The translations under genes were made by a program, and so were the position numbers. A stretch of DNA of 6,103 nt, from positions 1-6,103 of the forward strand of contig JAZRZL010000050.1 in assembly GCA_045601345.1 (NCBI GenBank), in the 5' to 3' direction. Under the pieces are notes generated by a model, which did not search any database, had not been told where the DNA came from, and saw nothing but the letters and a program-made list of their open reading frames with translations. The stretch is from SVMC01 sp045601345. GTDB taxonomy: Bacteria; Bacillota; Clostridia; Oscillospirales; Oscillospiraceae. Shown here piece by piece: positions 4,848 to 6,103 of this stretch. Numbering within the stretch: position 1 is the stretch's first letter; every line of letters begins with the position of its first letter.

Positions 4848-5888
4848 ATGGAAAGAAACTATATCGCTACCGGGAAAACCATTGATCTGGCCATTCAGGC
4901 GGCACTGGACGCTTTGCGAATGGATCGAGACAGTGTGAGCGTAGAGGTGCTGGAAAATGCAAAAACCGGTTTTTTGGGAATTGGAGCATCTCCTGCCAAG
5001 GTCAAGGTGACCTATGAGGTGCCTGATGAGGTAAAGATGCCCTCTGCCGCTTTGTCTTCCGCCTCTCGTTCCAAACCCAGAAAGGAAGTTAAGTCCACCC
5101 CCGCTCCGGCCAAGGTAGTCGATCTGCCTAAGCCTACTGCACCCAGAGCTGCTGCATCCAAGATCACCGTACCGAAGAATGATGCGCCCAAGCCTGAACC
5201 GAAGGCGGAGCAGAAGTCTGCTTCCCAGCCGGAGAAGATGGAGGAATTCCGTCAGCAGCAGTCCCGTAGCAATGATCGCCATCGCAATAATGGTGGGAAT
5301 AAGAATCAGAATCGCAGCAAAGCACCCAAACAGGAGCAGAAGCCTCAGACAGAGGAACAATCGGCACAGGGAAAGCCTGCACCTAAGGAATATGCCCCAG
5401 TAGAGTCTGGTTCTACGGAAGAGCGCATTGAGATCTTTATTACTGGCCTTCTACGCCATATGGGTTCTGAGGCCGTACCTCATGCTTCCAAAACTTCGGA
5501 TGATACCTATTATGTTGAACTGGTAGGCGAGAATCTCGGTATGCTTATTGGCCGCCGCGGCGATACGCTTGATGCCATTCAGCATTTGACCAATTATACC
5601 ATCAACCGCGATGCGAGCAAGCGTTCCCGTATCAATGTGGATGCGGAGTCCTATCGCGCTAAGCGGGAGGAATCTTTGCGCCGTCTGGCAAAAAAGGTAG
5701 CGGGTAAGGTGGTTCGATACCGCCGCAACATCACGCTGGAGCCTATGAATGCCTATGAGCGTCATGTGATTCATGCGACCTTGCAGGATGTGGAGGGTGT
5801 CAGCACCTTCTCTACTGGTGCGGAACCGAATCGTCGTGTGGTGGTATCCTATAATCGTTATAAAAATTCGGACGTACAGAAGCAGTAA
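4848..5888 (+). CDS. jag: RNA-binding protein Jag/KhpB (Jag_N-KH-R3H)
   Basis: Predicted 346-aa cytoplasmic RNA-binding protein. In streptococci KhpB pairs with KhpA and affects cell elongation and division. Residues 1-53 are the Jag N-terminal domain, with the usual KTGFLGIGA motif (39-47). Residues 60-190 are a low-complexity linker rich in Pro, Ala, Lys, Gln and Glu, probably disordered. About 193-268 is a KH-II domain with the GRRG loop (235-238) for RNA contact. About 272-338 is an R3H domain with Arg305 and His309 in ERHVIH. AAGGAG (4837-4842) lies five bases before the ATG, and the gene starts 14 bases after the yidC stop, so it is co-transcribed. It is longer than many homologues because of the linker. 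Confidence 0.95.
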   Translation: MERNYIATGKTIDLAIQAALDALRMDRDSVSVEVLENAKTGFLGIGASPAKVKVTYEVPDEVKMPSAALSSASRSKPRKEVKSTPAPAKVVDLPKPTAPRAAASKITVPKNDAPKPEPKAEQKSASQPEKMEEFRQQQSRSNDRHRNNGGNKNQNRSKAPKQEQKPQTEEQSAQGKPAPKEYAPVESGSTEERIEIFITGLLRHMGSEAVPHASKTSDDTYYVELVGENLGMLIGRRGDTLDAIQHLTNYTINRDASKRSRINVDAESYRAKREESLRRLAKKVAGKVVRYRRNITLEPMNAYERHVIHATLQDVEGVSTFSTGAEPNRRVVVSYNRYKNSDVQKQ

Positions 5889-5895
5889 TACAAAG

Positions 5896-5949
5896 CCCTC
5901 CATTGCTGTTAAAATGCAATGGAGGGAACCCTTTTATATGTTCTTTTTT
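5896..5949 (+). terminator. Terminator of the rpmH-jag operon
   Basis: CCCTCCATTGC (5896-5906) and GCAATGGAGGG (5916-5926) make an 11-bp perfect stem with a nine-base loop, seven bases after the jag stop. The T-rich tail is slightly displaced (CTTTT at 5931-5935, then TTCTTTTTT at 5941-5949). Stem strength and position make it the operon end. Confidence 0.85.
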
Positions 5950-6002
5950 CCTTCTTTTCGCAAGGCTAATTGTATAATGAAGTTGCACATTGCTAAATAA
6001 AA

Positions 6003-6097
6003 GTGTCCATAGCGACGCATCTGTGTTAGAATCAAGTTACCAAGCCAGTTCAACACAGAAAGAGGCATCACTATGGACTACTCCAATTCTAACACAG
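6003..6097 (+). promoter_or_regulatory. Interlocked inverted repeats around a start codon
   Basis: GTCCATAG (6005-6012) is complementary to CTATGGAC (6071-6078), which contains the ATG of the partial frame. CTGTGTTAGAAT (6021-6032) is a perfect 12-bp complement of ATTCTAACACAG (6086-6097), and with one bulged A also pairs with TTCAACACAG (6049-6058). The order a-b-a'-b' is that of a pseudoknot. The fold could mask the start codon, or the outer copy may be part of an element end. Confidence 0.55.
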
Positions 6098-6103
6098 AAC
6101 ACG
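6073..6103 (+). CDS. 5' end of a probable insertion-sequence transposase (partial)
   Basis: Only ten codons are visible (MDYSNSNTEH) before the window ends, so no domain can be shown. AGAGG at 6061-6065, seven bases before the ATG, is a good ribosome site, so this is a real gene start. The N-terminus resembles what I recall of IS30-type transposases in gut Clostridia, and the surrounding inverted repeats fit a mobile element; this is recollection, not a search. mnmE is the usual next gene after jag in Firmicutes, and MnmE does not begin this way. Element family remains uncertain. Confidence 0.4.
   Translation, partial: MDYSNSNTEH

Noticed and set aside
4797..5360. Minus-strand frame opposite jag with leucine-rich start
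   Set aside because: The apparent hydrophobicity comes from antisense of the Lys/Glu/Gln-rich linker; no ribosome site.
5973..5978. TATAAT as promoter of the gene at 6073
   Set aside because: A perfect -10 hexamer, but no recognisable -35 at 15-19 bases and a leader of about 90 bases; kept only as a possibility.

Overview
The window looks like the chromosome of a low-to-moderate GC, anaerobic gut-type Firmicute, most likely Clostridia (Oscillospiraceae/Ruminococcaceae). The reasons are the gene order rpmH-rnpA-yidD-yidC-jag, strong AGGAGG-type ribosome sites with GTG and TTG starts, a Jag/KhpB protein, and a membrane-anchored XRE regulator. The genus cannot be fixed from the sequence alone.

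Right half (about 2590-5940): a compact plus-strand housekeeping operon. A strong SigA promoter with an A-tract upstream element drives rpmH (ribosomal protein L34), a hairpin with a T-run, rnpA (RNase P protein, TTG start), yidD (GTG start, 4-nt overlap with rnpA), yidC (membrane insertase) and jag/khpB (KH-R3H RNA-binding protein). A strong hairpin terminator closes it. The set joins ribosome and tRNA maturation to membrane protein insertion.

Left half (1-2350): visibly AT-richer accessory DNA with minus-strand genes. These are an XRE regulator with two membrane segments and an alpha/beta hydrolase. Each is followed by a copy of the same roughly 160-bp non-coding repeat, which contains two 40-bp tandem units. 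A terminator hairpin family occurs at 911-953 and 1995-2037. An unidentified minus-strand fragment and a truncated ISAs1-type transposase start lie between the hydrolase and the operon. dnaA, which usually faces rpmH across oriC in Firmicutes, is absent. One consensus DnaA box and several near-matches upstream of rpmH could be what is left of, or the edge of, an origin region.

Right edge (about 5990-6103): just past the jag terminator, where mnmE is usually found, a new reading frame begins. It has a good ribosome site and unusual interlocked inverted repeats around its start codon, and is probably the 5' end of an insertion sequence, cut by the window.

No complete novel system is visible. 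The most interesting items are the shared 3' repeat module, the interlocked repeats at the right-hand start codon, and the possibly disrupted dnaA-oriC-rpmH junction.
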